A stretch of DNA of 64,000 nucleotides from Haloarcula nitratireducens (lineage in GTDB: Archaea > Halobacteriota > Halobacteria > Halobacteriales > Haloarculaceae). Shown here piece after piece: positions 1 to 8,102 of this stretch. The notes beneath the pieces were generated by a model. It saw only the letters and a program-made list of their open reading frames with translations. It did no database searches and had not been told where the DNA came from. Numbering within the stretch: the stretch's first letter is position 1; each line of letters opens with the position of its first letter. The stretch covers positions 1-64,000 of the forward strand of contig NZ_RKLT01000002.1 in NCBI RefSeq assembly GCF_019599505.1, read 5' to 3'. Made by a program: the position numbers and the translations under genes.

Positions 1-201
1 AGCGCCGGAACGTTTCCAGCTCTCGGCACTCCAGCGTGAGAGCTGTATCCGCTATTGGCCTCAGTTTCCCGAGGTTATCGCGGTCTGTAGGGTAGTTTGG
101 CCACGTGTTACTGAGCTATATGCCACGGGTCTAAACCCGTGCGACTAGCATGGCTAAATCGGACTCCGATAGCAATGGCCTCCGGCAGGATCAACCGGAA
201 T
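1..201 (-). rRNA. rrs: 16S ribosomal RNA, 5' end (partial)
   Basis: Read on the minus strand from 201 downward the sequence begins with the archaeal 16S 5' signature ATTCCGGTTGATCCTGCC and continues through the typical haloarchaeal first 200 nt (GGCCATTGCTATCGG, then ACACGTGGCCAAACTACCC). The gene runs off the left edge, so tRNA-Ala, 23S and 5S are expected outside the window. The 5' boundary at 201 is set by the conserved first base of haloarchaeal 16S. Confidence 0.97.
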
Positions 202-404
202 GTGCTGATATACATCAGCGGCGGAAGTGGTTGCACTCCGTCGGAAGCGTAACCCATCGACTCCTACGTCGATGGTGACTACTGTATGGGTCCGTGGGCT
301 CACATCAGATTCCATCTTGACGGCGGACCGCAGGGGTGGAATCCTCATGGGTTATGGTCCGCCGCACGTTCGCGGCGGGCCGTGTCACCCCGGGCGACCC
401 GGGG

Positions 405-450
405 CGACCTTCGCATTTCATCCGATGGGAGGGGGACATATAAATGACTC
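405..450 (-). promoter_or_regulatory. proximal rRNA promoter
   Basis: On the minus strand a TATA element (CATTTATATG, 437-446) is followed by a C-rich spacer and then TCGGATGAAATGCGAAGG. This element order matches the repeated rRNA promoters known from Halobacterium (TTTATGTACCCC followed by TCGGATGAGATGCGA). Initiation is expected about 26 nt downstream of the TATA centre, near 410-415, roughly 210 nt before the mature 16S end. Confidence 0.8.
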
Positions 451-544
451 GTCTCAGAGCCGCCCTGTGCAGGCCCCACACGCCGCACACGTAACGTGAA
501 GCCATCACACGAAGAATCGCAATGCAGCACCGGTACCTGACTAA

Positions 545-575
545 AAGAGGTAATATATATGAACTATACTGTTTT
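545..575 (-). promoter_or_regulatory. possible distal rRNA promoter (TATA)
   Basis: An AT-rich TATA-like element (TTCATATATATTACC on the minus strand, about 551-565) stands out in otherwise GC-rich sequence and faces the rRNA operon. Haloarchaeal rRNA operons usually carry several tandem promoters; this one lacks the conserved downstream GATGAAATGCGA motif of the proximal copy, so its use is inferred only. Confidence 0.4.
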
Positions 576-754
576 CTGATACGACTCGGTTCGGTAGCGA
601 GCGGACCTACAGAGGGCTAGTAGCTCTCCAGAGAGCTACGTACACGGCACGCCCGCACGTTGCGGGAGGGGCGGTCGAGGACAGCGAACCGTGCGCCACT
701 GCTGGTAGAACCAGTCGCTACGAGACTACGACGCGTGACTGCAAAATAGGTCTA

Positions 755-1051
755 TCAGGCGGTCAGGGAGTCGATGTGGCCCTCGGCGCGGAGCTGGTCC
801 GCGTCCTGGCCCTTGTATCGCCACTCGATGTTGGCTTTCTCGTCCTGCCAGTCCCACGGCTCGGCGAGGACGATGTCGTCTTGTTCGATCCACGTCCGGA
901 ACTTCATCCGACCGGGGATGCGGCCGAGGCGAGTTTCGCCGTCCTCACAGCGGATGCGAACGTGGTTGCCACCGAGGTGTTCAGTTACGACCGCGAACAG
1001 TTCGTCGTCTGTGGGCATGCGGAGGTTCCGTCGCCCTGAATCTTCACTCAC
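755..1051 (-). CDS. eif1a: translation initiation factor aIF-1A
   Basis: 98-residue OB-fold protein of the S1/IF1 family that binds the ribosomal A site of the 30S subunit and helps start-codon selection. Family signatures are visible: RRNLRMP near the N terminus, [20 protein letters not shown], and the near-invariant [16 protein letters not shown] towards the end. Length fits the usual 95-100 residues. The start is GTG at 1051 (GTG AGT GAA GAT); a TATA-like ACTTATACGG about 25 nt upstream (1072-1081) implies a leaderless transcript. It lies directly upstream of the rRNA operon and is probably its own unit. Confidence 0.95.
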   Translation of the reverse strand: MSEDSGRRNLRMPTDDELFAVVTEHLGGNHVRIRCEDGETRLGRIPGRMKFRTWIEQDDIVLAEPWDWQDEKANIEWRYKGQDADQLRAEGHIDSLTA

Positions 1052-1174
1052 AGGTGAACTACGGTTCCGAACCGTATAAGTGAACTGAGAGTTCCGATAC
1101 CGTGTACCACGCGAGGCGGAAATAGCAGGAGCTATTGGGTTTGAAGGGCGTCTGTGGGAGCTACTCGAGAATGC

Positions 1175-1411
1175 TCAGTCGGCAGTGAGCGTGAGCGGTT
1201 CGTCGCTTTCGGCGGCCATATCCGACGTGAGTCCGTCTGCGAGCGCGAAGACGGCGTCTTTGTGGTCTGTCTTCGACTTGTGGATCGAGGTCGGCTTCAC
1301 GCCGAGTTCGGCGTACTCGTCGTGTTTCACTTCCGAGCCCGTGTCGGCTTCGTAGCTGTGCTGTACCTGTGCGAGCAGGCTGTGAAGGTGGATGAGCTCC
1401 TGCTTCTTCAT
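1175..1411 (-). CDS. UPF0058 family protein
   Basis: 78 residues matching the archaeal UPF0058 family (MKKQELIHLHSLLAQVQ and the internal GVKPTSIHKSKTDHKDAVF). Function is not established; the protein is small, His-rich and predicted cytoplasmic and helical. ATG start at 1411 with a TATA-like ACTATAACC 25-30 nt upstream (about 1436-1444) suggests a leaderless, monocistronic transcript. Length is typical of the family. Confidence 0.9.
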   Translation of the reverse strand: MKKQELIHLHSLLAQVQHSYEADTGSEVKHDEYAELGVKPTSIHKSKTDHKDAVFALADGLTSDMAAESDEPLTLTAD

Positions 1412-1927
1412 GGATAGTACGGGCTAATAGACGAGGGGTTATAGTATTATCTTGCCACTTGTTACCAAGATAAGCCCGAAGGGCGCTCTGGAGCGCTGTT
1501 CCGCTACTTTGCGTGTATCGTCACTGGTCAGCGACGACACCGGGCGTCGGGGCCGAAGATTCGAGGCATATCGTACTCATCTCGGTGGCATCTCCGACGA
1601 ACCTTCACGGTTCGATATCGAATACGTTCGTTCTCGTGACCGCGGGACCGACTTGCAGGATTTATCGTCCGGTTGCGTTCGTGTCTCCGCCGTTCTCGGT
1701 ACATCCGTTGTGCATAAACGACCACGACAAAATATCAATATACAAACACTTTTCAACGTCGGGCGCAAACAGAGAGCTACCATGAACTGGAAACACCCTC
1801 GAAACGAGACGAAAGCGGCATCGAAAGAGCGCGAGACGGAGAGCGGAACGCGATGGTCGTTCATCGCCGCTGCGAGCCTCGTCGCGTAAGCTACTCGGCT
1901 TTTGGCGATAGATCGAATCGCGGTCCG
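1412..1927. other. intergenic region, possible micro-ORF only
   Basis: About 500 bases without a convincing gene. An AT-rich promoter-like stretch lies at 1730-1750 (AAAATATCAATATACAAACA). It precedes a 35-codon frame on the plus strand at 1782-1889 (begins MNWKHPRNETKAASKER and ends IAAASLVA). That frame has no recognised homologue, so it is only noted. The longer frame spanning 1452-1889 has poor, Arg/Ser-rich composition and no start signals. Confidence 0.4.
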
Positions 1928-2080
1928 TTATTTTTCGACGGCGTCGTGTGGCGCGACCGGCCCGTGCGTGGGACAGGCACCGGCGATCGGCGTGGCGTTG
2001 AGACAGCAGTGTCGCCGTCCGGTCGCTACGAGACCGGTCGCCAGCGGTTCGTCACAGCGCTTGCAACGCAGTTCACCCAT
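1928..2080 (-). CDS. small Cys/His-rich (zinc-binding-like) protein, 50 aa
   Basis: Read from ATG at 2080 to TAA at 1928. The 50-residue product has C6-x2-C9 (RCKRCDEPL), H24-C25-C26 and C36-x2-H39 (ACPTHGP), six Cys and three His in all. This is the layout of the small zinc-finger proteins common in haloarchaea. No specific function can be given. There is no strong Shine-Dalgarno or TATA box, so support rests on the metal-ligand pattern and on the absence of any competing gene. It lies 72 bases past the end of the BKACE gene on the same strand. Confidence 0.5.
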   Translation of the reverse strand: MGELRCKRCDEPLATGLVATGRRHCCLNATPIAGACPTHGPVAPHDAVEK

Positions 2081-2152
2081 ACCGTCAGTTGGGCCCGTCA
2101 GATCGTAAGTCCTGTCCCAACCATTCGGCGATAGCGACGCTGAATCTCGATC

Positions 2153-3001
2153 TCAGCCGTTCAGACCGAGTAGCGAGCGGGTCTCGTCGGTGGCCGCGAT
2201 CGGGCGACCGAGCTCCTCGGCGAGGCGGGCGACCCGTTCGACCAGTTGCGCGTTGCTCTCGGCTGGTTCACCGCGACGGTAGTAGACGTTGTCTTCGAGG
2301 CCGACGCGGACGTGTCCGCCGAACAGGAGCCCCATCGCCGCGAACGGCAGTTGGTGCCGTCCGAACCCGAGCGTGTTGAACAACGCATCGTCGGGCAGGT
2401 CACCGATGGCAGTGAGGAAGTTCTCCGGGCGCGGGCGCGTGAGCGTTCCCGGCCCGAAGATGAGCGTCGCGTAGACCGGATCGGCGAGGTCCCGGCGGTC
2501 GAGTAACCCGTAGAGTTCGTTTCGGTGGCCGTCGTTGAACACCTCCAGTTCCGGTTTGATACCGCGGTCGATCATCTCGGCGTGGAGCGAGTTCACCAGT
2601 CCGCGGGTGTTCTCGCTCGTGAGATGGTCGTAACGGTTCAGGGGCCCCATGTCGAGCGAGGCCATCTCCGGCGGCGGGTCGGTCCGAAGCGGGAGGTGCC
2701 GGTCGGCGTCGGGCGCGCCGGTCCCGCCGGTCGAGTGCTGGATTACGACGTCGTCGGTGTGCCGGCGAACGGCGTCGTCGATCGCCTGAAAGCGCTCGGT
2801 CTCGAAGCTCCGTTCCCCGTTCGGCCGGCGCGCGTGGAGGTGGACGACCGACGCGCCGGCGGCCTCGACCGCTCCCGCCGCCCGCCCGATCTCCTCGGGC
2901 GTCTCCGGGATATTCGGGTTTGCCTCCTTGCCGTGGACGCCGCCGGTCAGCGCCGCGGTGACGATGACCGGGTCGCCGGCGAGATAGTTTTCGTAGCTCA
3001 C
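2153..3001 (-). CDS. BKACE family protein (beta-keto acid cleavage enzyme)
   Basis: 282-residue TIM-barrel enzyme of the family that includes 3-keto-5-aminohexanoate cleavage enzyme (Kce): a Zn-dependent retro-Claisen condensation of a beta-keto acid with acetyl-CoA. Visible hallmarks: ALTGG at 17-21, H54-x-H56 in VVHLHARRPNG (metal ligands) and LEDN with E236 in RVGLEDNVYYRRGEP. The start is GTG at 3001, overlapping the stop of the upstream gene (GTGA), so it is translationally coupled to the 65-residue Cys protein. The exact keto-acid substrate is unknown; the family spans many substrates. Confidence 0.88.
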   Translation of the reverse strand: MSYENYLAGDPVIVTAALTGGVHGKEANPNIPETPEEIGRAAGAVEAAGASVVHLHARRPNGERSFETERFQAIDDAVRRHTDDVVIQHSTGGTGAPDADRHLPLRTDPPPEMASLDMGPLNRYDHLTSENTRGLVNSLHAEMIDRGIKPELEVFNDGHRNELYGLLDRRDLADPVYATLIFGPGTLTRPRPENFLTAIGDLPDDALFNTLGFGRHQLPFAAMGLLFGGHVRVGLEDNVYYRRGEPAESNAQLVERVARLAEELGRPIAATDETRSLLGLNG

Positions 3002-3195
3002 TCGTCCTCACCGCCCGATTCGACGTGCGCGCGGTATATCTCGCAGTCGCGTTCGTGGTCGAGCGCGTACCGGTCGTTGCAGATGTCGGCTCGCATCGGC
3101 TGAACGAACTCGCCGGTGACGGTACAGAACGCGCGAGCTGTATCGAACGACCGCTCGCCGTCTCGTTCGCTGTACTCCAGGTACGGACAGGTCAT
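2998..3195 (-). CDS. conserved small Cys-containing protein, 65 aa
   Basis: Short protein starting MTCPYLEYSERDG with Cys at 3, 24, 39 and 51 and the blocks SFDTARAFC, PMRADICNDR and DCEIYRAH. I recognise this as a conserved haloarchaeal small protein without a known function; the four spaced cysteines suggest metal or Fe-S binding. It is first of a two-gene unit: its TGA stop overlaps the GTG start of the BKACE gene by four bases, so it may act with that enzyme. ATG start at 3195. Confidence 0.8.
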   Translation of the reverse strand: MTCPYLEYSERDGERSFDTARAFCTVTGEFVQPMRADICNDRYALDHERDCEIYRAHVESGGEDE

Positions 3196-3319
3196 AACGT
3201 GGATACCAGGGCGTTCGTGTTAACCGTTCACTCGTCGCTGATGACGTAGTTACGCCCGCGTCCCCGGGTGACCTCGGAGTGAGGAAAGGGACACAAGCCG
3301 CGACGTCGTAACCGAACGT

Positions 3320-4288
3320 ATGGCACCCGACATACCCGGGCTTCACCACGTCACGGCCATCGCCGGCGACCCACAGCGAAACGCCGACTTCTACGTCGGC
3401 ACGCTGGGGCTCCGGTTCGTCAAGAGGACGGTCAACCACGACGACACCGGCACGTATCACTTCTACTTCGGCGACGGCGAGGGGACGCCCGGCACCAACA
3501 TCACGTTCTTCCCGTGGACGAACCAGGGGCGAGAGGGGCGTTTCGGCGCGGGCCAGACGCAGGACACCGCGTATCTCGTTCCCGAGGACTCGGTCGAATA
3601 CTGGACCGAGCGCCTCGACTCACACGGCGTCGCGGTCGAGCGGACCGAGCGGTTCGGCGAGACGGTCCTGCAGTTCGAGGACCCCGACGGCATCGGCCTC
3701 GAACTGGTCGCGGCGGACGCCGAAACGGACGCGGTGTCGTGGGTCGACAGCCCGGTACCCGAGGAACACCAGCTACGGGGTTTTCACAGCGTCACGCTCG
3801 CCGTTCCCTCGGTCGAACCGACCGCGGGACTACTCACCGAGATGTTCGGCTACGCGCACGAGGCGACCGAGGGCGACCGTCACCGCTACCGGAGCGCGGC
3901 CGGCGGGTTCGGATCGGTGGTCGACCTCGTCGAGACGGACGACGACTACGGGCAGATGGGCGTCGGCACGGTCCACCACGTCGCGTTCAGAGCCGACGAC
4001 GTCGAGGCGCTGGAAGCGTTCCGCGACGAGTACCTCGAACGGGGGTTACGTCCGAGCGAGGTCATCGACCGGGTGTATTTCCACGCGCTGTACGCCCGCG
4101 AACCGAACGGCATCCTCTTCGAGATCTCGACGATGGAACCGGGATTCACCGCCGACGAGTCCCTCGACGAGCTCGGCTCCTCGCTCGCGCTCCCGGGATG
4201 GGTAGAAGACGAGCGGAAGACCATCGAGCGACAGCTCCCCGACTTCGACGGACCGACGATTCCAGACGGGAGCGAGTCGGCGGAATGA
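3320..4288 (+). CDS. VOC family ring-cleaving dioxygenase (MhqO-like)
   Basis: 322 residues with two vicinal-oxygen-chelate modules: the first opens GLHHVTAIAGDPQRNADFY, the second HSVTLAVPS with HHVAFRADD and ILFEISTM. The His (N-terminal HH and the later HHVAF) and Glu (LFEIS) are the expected metal ligands. Sequence resembles the putative ring-cleaving dioxygenases of the Bacillus MhqO/YfiE group, linked to hydroquinone or catechol breakdown. ATG start at 3320. Its TGA overlaps the ATG of the next gene by four bases, so the two are co-translated. The exact aromatic substrate is not shown by sequence. Confidence 0.85.
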   Translation: MAPDIPGLHHVTAIAGDPQRNADFYVGTLGLRFVKRTVNHDDTGTYHFYFGDGEGTPGTNITFFPWTNQGREGRFGAGQTQDTAYLVPEDSVEYWTERLDSHGVAVERTERFGETVLQFEDPDGIGLELVAADAETDAVSWVDSPVPEEHQLRGFHSVTLAVPSVEPTAGLLTEMFGYAHEATEGDRHRYRSAAGGFGSVVDLVETDDDYGQMGVGTVHHVAFRADDVEALEAFRDEYLERGLRPSEVIDRVYFHALYAREPNGILFEISTMEPGFTADESLDELGSSLALPGWVEDERKTIERQLPDFDGPTIPDGSESAE

Positions 4289-5505
4289 CTGACACAGTCG
4301 CGGACGACCGGGCCGCGCCCTTTCGCTTCGAGTACGACCCGGCCGCGCTCCGCTACGGGCCGAACTGCGTCGCCGACCTGGATTCGGAACTGTCCGCCCA
4401 CGACGGGAGCCGAGCGCTCGTCGTCACCGGATCGACCGTCGGCGAGACGGCGGCGGTGATGGACCCCATCGAGGCGGGGCTCGGCGACCGGCTCGCCCGC
4501 GTGTTCGCCGAGACGACGCCGGCGAAGCGCCTCGGGACCGCTATCGACGCGTTGGCGGCGTTCCGCGAGAGCGGCGCGGACGCGATCGTCAGCGTCGGCG
4601 GCGGCAGTAGCCTCGACGTGGCGAAGGTGCTCGCGGTGCTGGTAGCGGCCGAGCGCGAGCCGGGAGCGGTCGGAGCGGAACTCGTCGAGACCGGAACCAT
4701 CTCGGTACCCGAGACCGGTCTTCCACCCATCGTCGCCGTCCCGACGACGCTCGCCGGGGCGGACCTCACGATGGTAGCGGGCGTCACTACCGACCCCGAG
4801 ACCTGTCCCGTCGAATCGTCAGTGAGCGGCGGTATCTCCGACCCGAAGTTGATGCCCGCCGCGGTGTGTTACGACCCGGAACTGGTCGCGACGACGCCTC
4901 GAAGCGTCCTCGCCGGATCGGCCATGAACGGCTTCGATAAGGGCGTCGAAACGCTGTACGCCCGCAACGCCACGCCGGTCACCGACGCGACGGCGATGCG
5001 CGCGCTCTCCCTGTTACGGGAGGGACTGCTCGCGTTCGGGGACGGCGAGGAGACGGACTGGGTGTACCAGACCCTGACTCGCGGCCTCGTGCTCGTCCAG
5101 TACGGCATCTCCCGAGCCGGGGGAACGACGCTCTCGCTGATTCACTCCTTCGGACACGGCCTCACGCGCACGTACGACGTCCAGCAGGGGGCCGCCCACG
5201 CCGTCGTCGCCCCGCACGCGCTCGACTACCTCTTCGACCGCGTCGACGGCAGGCGAGACCTCCTCGCGGACGCGTTCGGCGTGGCCGACGCGGAAGACCC
5301 GGCAACGGCCGTCGTCGAAGCGGTCGCCGACGTCGCCGCGGCGCTGGACCTCCCGACGCGCCTCCGCGACGTCGACGGCCCGTCCCGCGAGGAGTTCCCG
5401 GCGGTCGCCGAGGCAGTCTTGTCGGACTCGTTCATGGCGAACGCGCCACCGGGATTGGACCCGACGCGCGAAGATATCGAAGCGATACTGGACGCCGCGT
5501 GGTAG
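4285..5505 (+). CDS. iron-containing alcohol dehydrogenase, maleylacetate-reductase-like
   Basis: 406 residues of the Fe-ADH superfamily. An NAD(P)-binding GGGSSLDVAK motif is followed by PTTLAGADLT and the metal-site segment SFGHGLTRTYDVQQGAAH with several His. N-terminal FEYDPAALRYGPNCVADL is like maleylacetate reductases, which reduce maleylacetate (the ring-fission product of hydroxyquinol/hydroquinone routes) to 3-oxoadipate. Start at ATG 4285 is fixed by the overlap with the dioxygenase stop; upstream in-frame sequence is only its shadow. Pairing with a ring-cleaving dioxygenase supports an aromatic ring-opening step followed by reduction, though substrate is inferred. Confidence 0.82.
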   Translation: MTDTVADDRAAPFRFEYDPAALRYGPNCVADLDSELSAHDGSRALVVTGSTVGETAAVMDPIEAGLGDRLARVFAETTPAKRLGTAIDALAAFRESGADAIVSVGGGSSLDVAKVLAVLVAAEREPGAVGAELVETGTISVPETGLPPIVAVPTTLAGADLTMVAGVTTDPETCPVESSVSGGISDPKLMPAAVCYDPELVATTPRSVLAGSAMNGFDKGVETLYARNATPVTDATAMRALSLLREGLLAFGDGEETDWVYQTLTRGLVLVQYGISRAGGTTLSLIHSFGHGLTRTYDVQQGAAHAVVAPHALDYLFDRVDGRRDLLADAFGVADAEDPATAVVEAVADVAAALDLPTRLRDVDGPSREEFPAVAEAVLSDSFMANAPPGLDPTREDIEAILDAAW

Positions 5506-5520
5506 CCTGCGCTCTCGCTC

Positions 5521-6942
5521 TCAGTCTAATTCGCCCCGCAGGACCTTCGCCGCGACGAGGACCGGGTCCCAGACGGGGCTGAAGGGCGGCGCGTAGGCGA
5601 GGTCCAGTCGTTCGAGTTCCGCGACGGTGAGGTCGGCTTCGAGCGCCGTCGACAGCGTGTCGACGCGGATCGCCGCCCGGTCGCGGCCGACGAGAGCGCC
5701 GCCCAGAAGTCGCCCGGTCCCCCGGTCGGCCGTCAGCGTCACCGTCGTCTCGTCGCCGCCGGGGTAGTACCCGGAGCGCGACCCCGCCGTAATCGTCGTC
5801 GAGACCGGCTCGAACCCGGCATCTCGGGCAGTCTCGTCCCCGACGAACCCGACGCGACCACACTCCAGTTCGAGCGCCTTGACGACCGCCGTTCCCGCCA
5901 CGTCCCCGACCGGTTCCGGATCGCCGGCGACTGTCTGCCCGACGGCGCGCCCGGCGCGGTTGGCCGTCAGCCCCAGGGGCACCCACGTCGGTTCGCCGGT
6001 GACTGCGTGGCGGTCCTCGGCGCAGTCGCCGGCGGCGTAGACGTGCTCGACGCTCGTCCGGCCGTATCTATCCACGGCGACGGCCCCCGACTCGCCCAGT
6101 TCGACCGGCGTCTCTGAGAGCAGTTCCGTGTTCGGTTCGATGCCGACGCCGACGAGCGCGAGGTCCGCGGGGACGCGCCCGTTCTCGTGGACGACGGCCT
6201 CGACGCTGTCCTCGCCGGCGAGCTCGGAGACGGCGGTATCGAGGTGGAGCTCGACGCCCCGCTCGCGGAGGTGGTCGGCCACCCGCTCGCCGACGGCCTC
6301 GCCGAACGGCGGCAGGAGGTGCGAGGAGCGCTGGAAGAGGTGCGTCTCCAGCCCGTGCGCGTGGAACGCCTCGGCCATCTCGATGCCGACGTAGCCGCCG
6401 CCGACGACGGCGACCCGTTCCGGCGGTTCCCGGTCGGCGTACTCCTCGACGAGGTCGGCGTCGACGTACTCGACGTCGGTGTCGACGGCCCGCTCACCGG
6501 GAGACGATAGCGCCGCGCGTACCGCCGCCGCAGAGTCCAGTCCGTGCATCGTGAAAGCCATGTCCAGCCGACTGCCCGGTATCGGGTCGGTGACCGCGCG
6601 CGCACCGGTTCCGACGAGCAGGTCGCCATACGGCTGTTCGAACGACTCGCCGTCTTCGTCCGCTACGACGACTGTCTTCGCATCGGTATCGACGCCGACG
6701 ACCTCGTGTCCCCGGCGGAGGTCGATCCCGCGGTCTTCGATCTCGCCCGGCGACAGCGAGAGGAGGTCGGTGAGTCGGGCGACCTCGCCTTTCACGTAGT
6801 ACGGCGTCCCGCAGTGCGCGTAGGAGACCCACCGCCCGCGTTCGAAGACGACGACGTCGCCGTCCGGGTTCTCGCGGGCGAACTTGCTGGCGGCGCTGAG
6901 ACCGGCGGCGTCGCCGCCGACGACCACGAATGGCGCTGACAT
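5521..6942 (-). CDS. FAD-dependent pyridine nucleotide-disulfide oxidoreductase (CoA-disulfide reductase/NADH oxidase type)
   Basis: 473 residues. FAD-binding VVVGGDAAGLSAASK at the N terminus, active-site C44 in VSYAHCGTPYYV, the NAD(P)-binding VAVVGGGYVGIEMAEA, the second FAD motif VYAAGDCAE, and a C-terminal dimerisation domain. The single Cys in SYAHCG is the mark of CoA-disulfide reductase/NADH oxidase/Nox-like flavoproteins, which work through a Cys-S-S-CoA or Cys-sulfenate state. Convergent with the dehydrogenase (15-base gap) and divergent from the HxlR regulator. It could reduce disulfides, oxygen or quinones; sequence alone does not decide. Confidence 0.88.
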   Translation of the reverse strand: MSAPFVVVGGDAAGLSAASKFARENPDGDVVVFERGRWVSYAHCGTPYYVKGEVARLTDLLSLSPGEIEDRGIDLRRGHEVVGVDTDAKTVVVADEDGESFEQPYGDLLVGTGARAVTDPIPGSRLDMAFTMHGLDSAAAVRAALSSPGERAVDTDVEYVDADLVEEYADREPPERVAVVGGGYVGIEMAEAFHAHGLETHLFQRSSHLLPPFGEAVGERVADHLRERGVELHLDTAVSELAGEDSVEAVVHENGRVPADLALVGVGIEPNTELLSETPVELGESGAVAVDRYGRTSVEHVYAAGDCAEDRHAVTGEPTWVPLGLTANRAGRAVGQTVAGDPEPVGDVAGTAVVKALELECGRVGFVGDETARDAGFEPVSTTITAGSRSGYYPGGDETTVTLTADRGTGRLLGGALVGRDRAAIRVDTLSTALEADLTVAELERLDLAYAPPFSPVWDPVLVAAKVLRGELD

Positions 6943-7037
6943 GGGAGGGCTGTCGGCCGCTAGCTACGTAACTCTTGAGCGAATCGGGGCGCGATCGTCG
7001 CCGACCGCAGCGAGGAGTGGTTACTACTCGTTAGCCA

Positions 7038-7052
7038 GTTACCACGGGTAAC
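7038..7052. promoter_or_regulatory. palindromic operator candidate for HxlR
   Basis: Perfect inverted repeat GTTACC-ACG-GGTAAC in the 139-base divergent region between the flavoprotein (start 6942) and the HxlR gene (start 7082). Its position 30 bases before the HxlR start and its dyad symmetry fit a dimeric winged-helix repressor that controls its own gene and perhaps the divergent one. Binding is inferred. Confidence 0.55.
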
Positions 7053-7081
7053 GATTAGTCGCCGCGGCGAGTACTGGGCGT

Positions 7082-7438
7082 ATGAGCGACTCGTCCGAGC
7101 GATTGGAAGTCTGGTGCGCCGGCGAAGAGTGGTGTCCGATCACGACGACGGCGACGCTGGTGGGAAAGAAGTGGCACCCGGTCATCGTCCATCGGCTGCT
7201 CGACAGCGGTCCGTCGGGATTCAACGAGTTGAAAGACGACGTGGACGGCATCTCGTCGAAGGTGCTCTCGGACAGTTTAGAGGACCTCCAGGAGAAGGGG
7301 CTCGTCGCGCGGGAAGTCATCAGCGAACAGCCCTTCCGCGTCCACTACTCGCTGACCGACCGCGGCGCGTCGCTGGAACCGGTCATCGCCGCGATGGCCG
7401 AGTGGGGTGCCGAACACCTCCGTGCGCCCGAACAGTGA
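7082..7438 (+). CDS. HxlR family winged-helix regulator with N-terminal cysteines
   Basis: 118 residues with the HxlR pattern: WCPITTTATLVGKKWHPVIVHRL, GFNELKDDVDGISSKVLSDSLEDLQEKGLV and the wing VHYSLTDRG. Cys12 and Cys18 sit just before the first helix. In Bacillus YodB and CatR (same family) an N-terminal Cys senses quinones and diamide by thiol modification, so a redox/electrophile sensor is plausible here beside ring-cleavage and flavoprotein genes. ATG start at 7082, 30 bases after a palindrome. Length is normal for the family. Confidence 0.88.
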   Translation: MSDSSERLEVWCAGEEWCPITTTATLVGKKWHPVIVHRLLDSGPSGFNELKDDVDGISSKVLSDSLEDLQEKGLVAREVISEQPFRVHYSLTDRGASLEPVIAAMAEWGAEHLRAPEQ

Positions 7439-7925
7439 CGGCGGCGCTCACAGGTGCCGACCTCCCACGGGTCCCGCCGACGGACCGGCGTGCAACGGAG
7501 ACCGTTTCGACCGTTCGATTATACCCCTCATAACTCGCTCTCGGGAGAGTATCATCGGATGAAACGCGGTGAGACGGTCGAAACGATGCGAACGTAACCG
7601 GGGGGCCGAGCGACGCGGCGCGCGAACGAAAAGACGAGAGACAGACTGCCACCGAGCGAGAGCCGAGTCCGGGGTCAGTCGCGTGGACCGTCGTCGTCCC
7701 GACGAAGGCTACGAAGCGTCAATCGGCCTCCGCGGAAAACGATCGCTCGAACCCGGGCGGCGGTCGCCGGCCCCGTCCGACGCGGCCGCCGCTGGCCGGA
7801 GACCGTTTGTCTCGCCCGCGGGGCGCGGGCGAGGAGAGAAGACGCGCCGATGCGTCGGTCGCGATTACTGGATCGGCGGGGTTGCCGTGTCGGTAGCGGG
7901 CGGTGTATCTCCCGCGGAGCCGCGA
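7439..7925. other. intergenic region with no supported gene
   Basis: Nearly 490 bases downstream of the HxlR gene and of the small minus-strand gene at 7926-8102. Frames here are Arg-rich shadows of GC-rich sequence. The motif GATTACTG occurs at 7863 and again at 7925 (the latter is the end of the small gene), a possible remnant of a local duplication. Nothing else stands out. Confidence 0.5.
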
Positions 7926-8102
7926 TTACTGCCACTCGTCGAGACTCACGGAGACCGGGGACTGTATCCAGGCGTCCTCGATCTCGATGTCGTAGATGAG
8001 GGAGTCCTCGCCGGTGGTGACGTGTTGGTACCGGTCGAAGCTCTCGGTGTTCGGGCCGGTCGTCGCGTACCTGTCTTCGGTCTCGCTCGTGTTGGTGGAC
8101 AT
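7926..8102 (-). CDS. small acidic haloarchaeal protein, 58 aa (DUF7331-like)
   Basis: Read from ATG 8102 to TAA 7926: begins MSTNTSETEDRYATTG, contains SFDRYQHVTTGEDSLIYDIE and ends AWIQSPVSVSLDEWQ. The layout F-x-R-Y ... LIYD ... AWIQS is that of a conserved haloarchaeal small-protein family that I recall as DUF7331; the number is from memory. Function is unknown. Predicted soluble, highly acidic. It seems monocistronic. Confidence 0.7.
   Translation of the reverse strand: MSTNTSETEDRYATTGPNTESFDRYQHVTTGEDSLIYDIEIEDAWIQSPVSVSLDEWQ

Larger units (their letters stand above)
202..754 (-). other. rRNA operon leader and upstream promoter region
   Basis: No gene is supported here. It holds the transcribed leader of the minus-strand rRNA operon and at least two promoter-like elements, entered separately. 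GC-rich self-complementary stretches around 359-410 could form leader secondary structure or part of the 16S processing stem, whose 3' partner would lie outside the window. Short reading frames on both strands are not protein-like and were discarded. Confidence 0.7.

Noticed and set aside
1452..1889. A 145-codon plus-strand frame
   Set aside because: Arg/Ser-rich composition without conserved blocks; only the last 35 codons have a promoter-like upstream, kept as a note.
3514..4284. Long upstream extension of the maleylacetate-reductase-like gene
   Set aside because: It is the shifted shadow of the dioxygenase gene; the ATG at 4285 overlaps the dioxygenase stop and starts the conserved protein.
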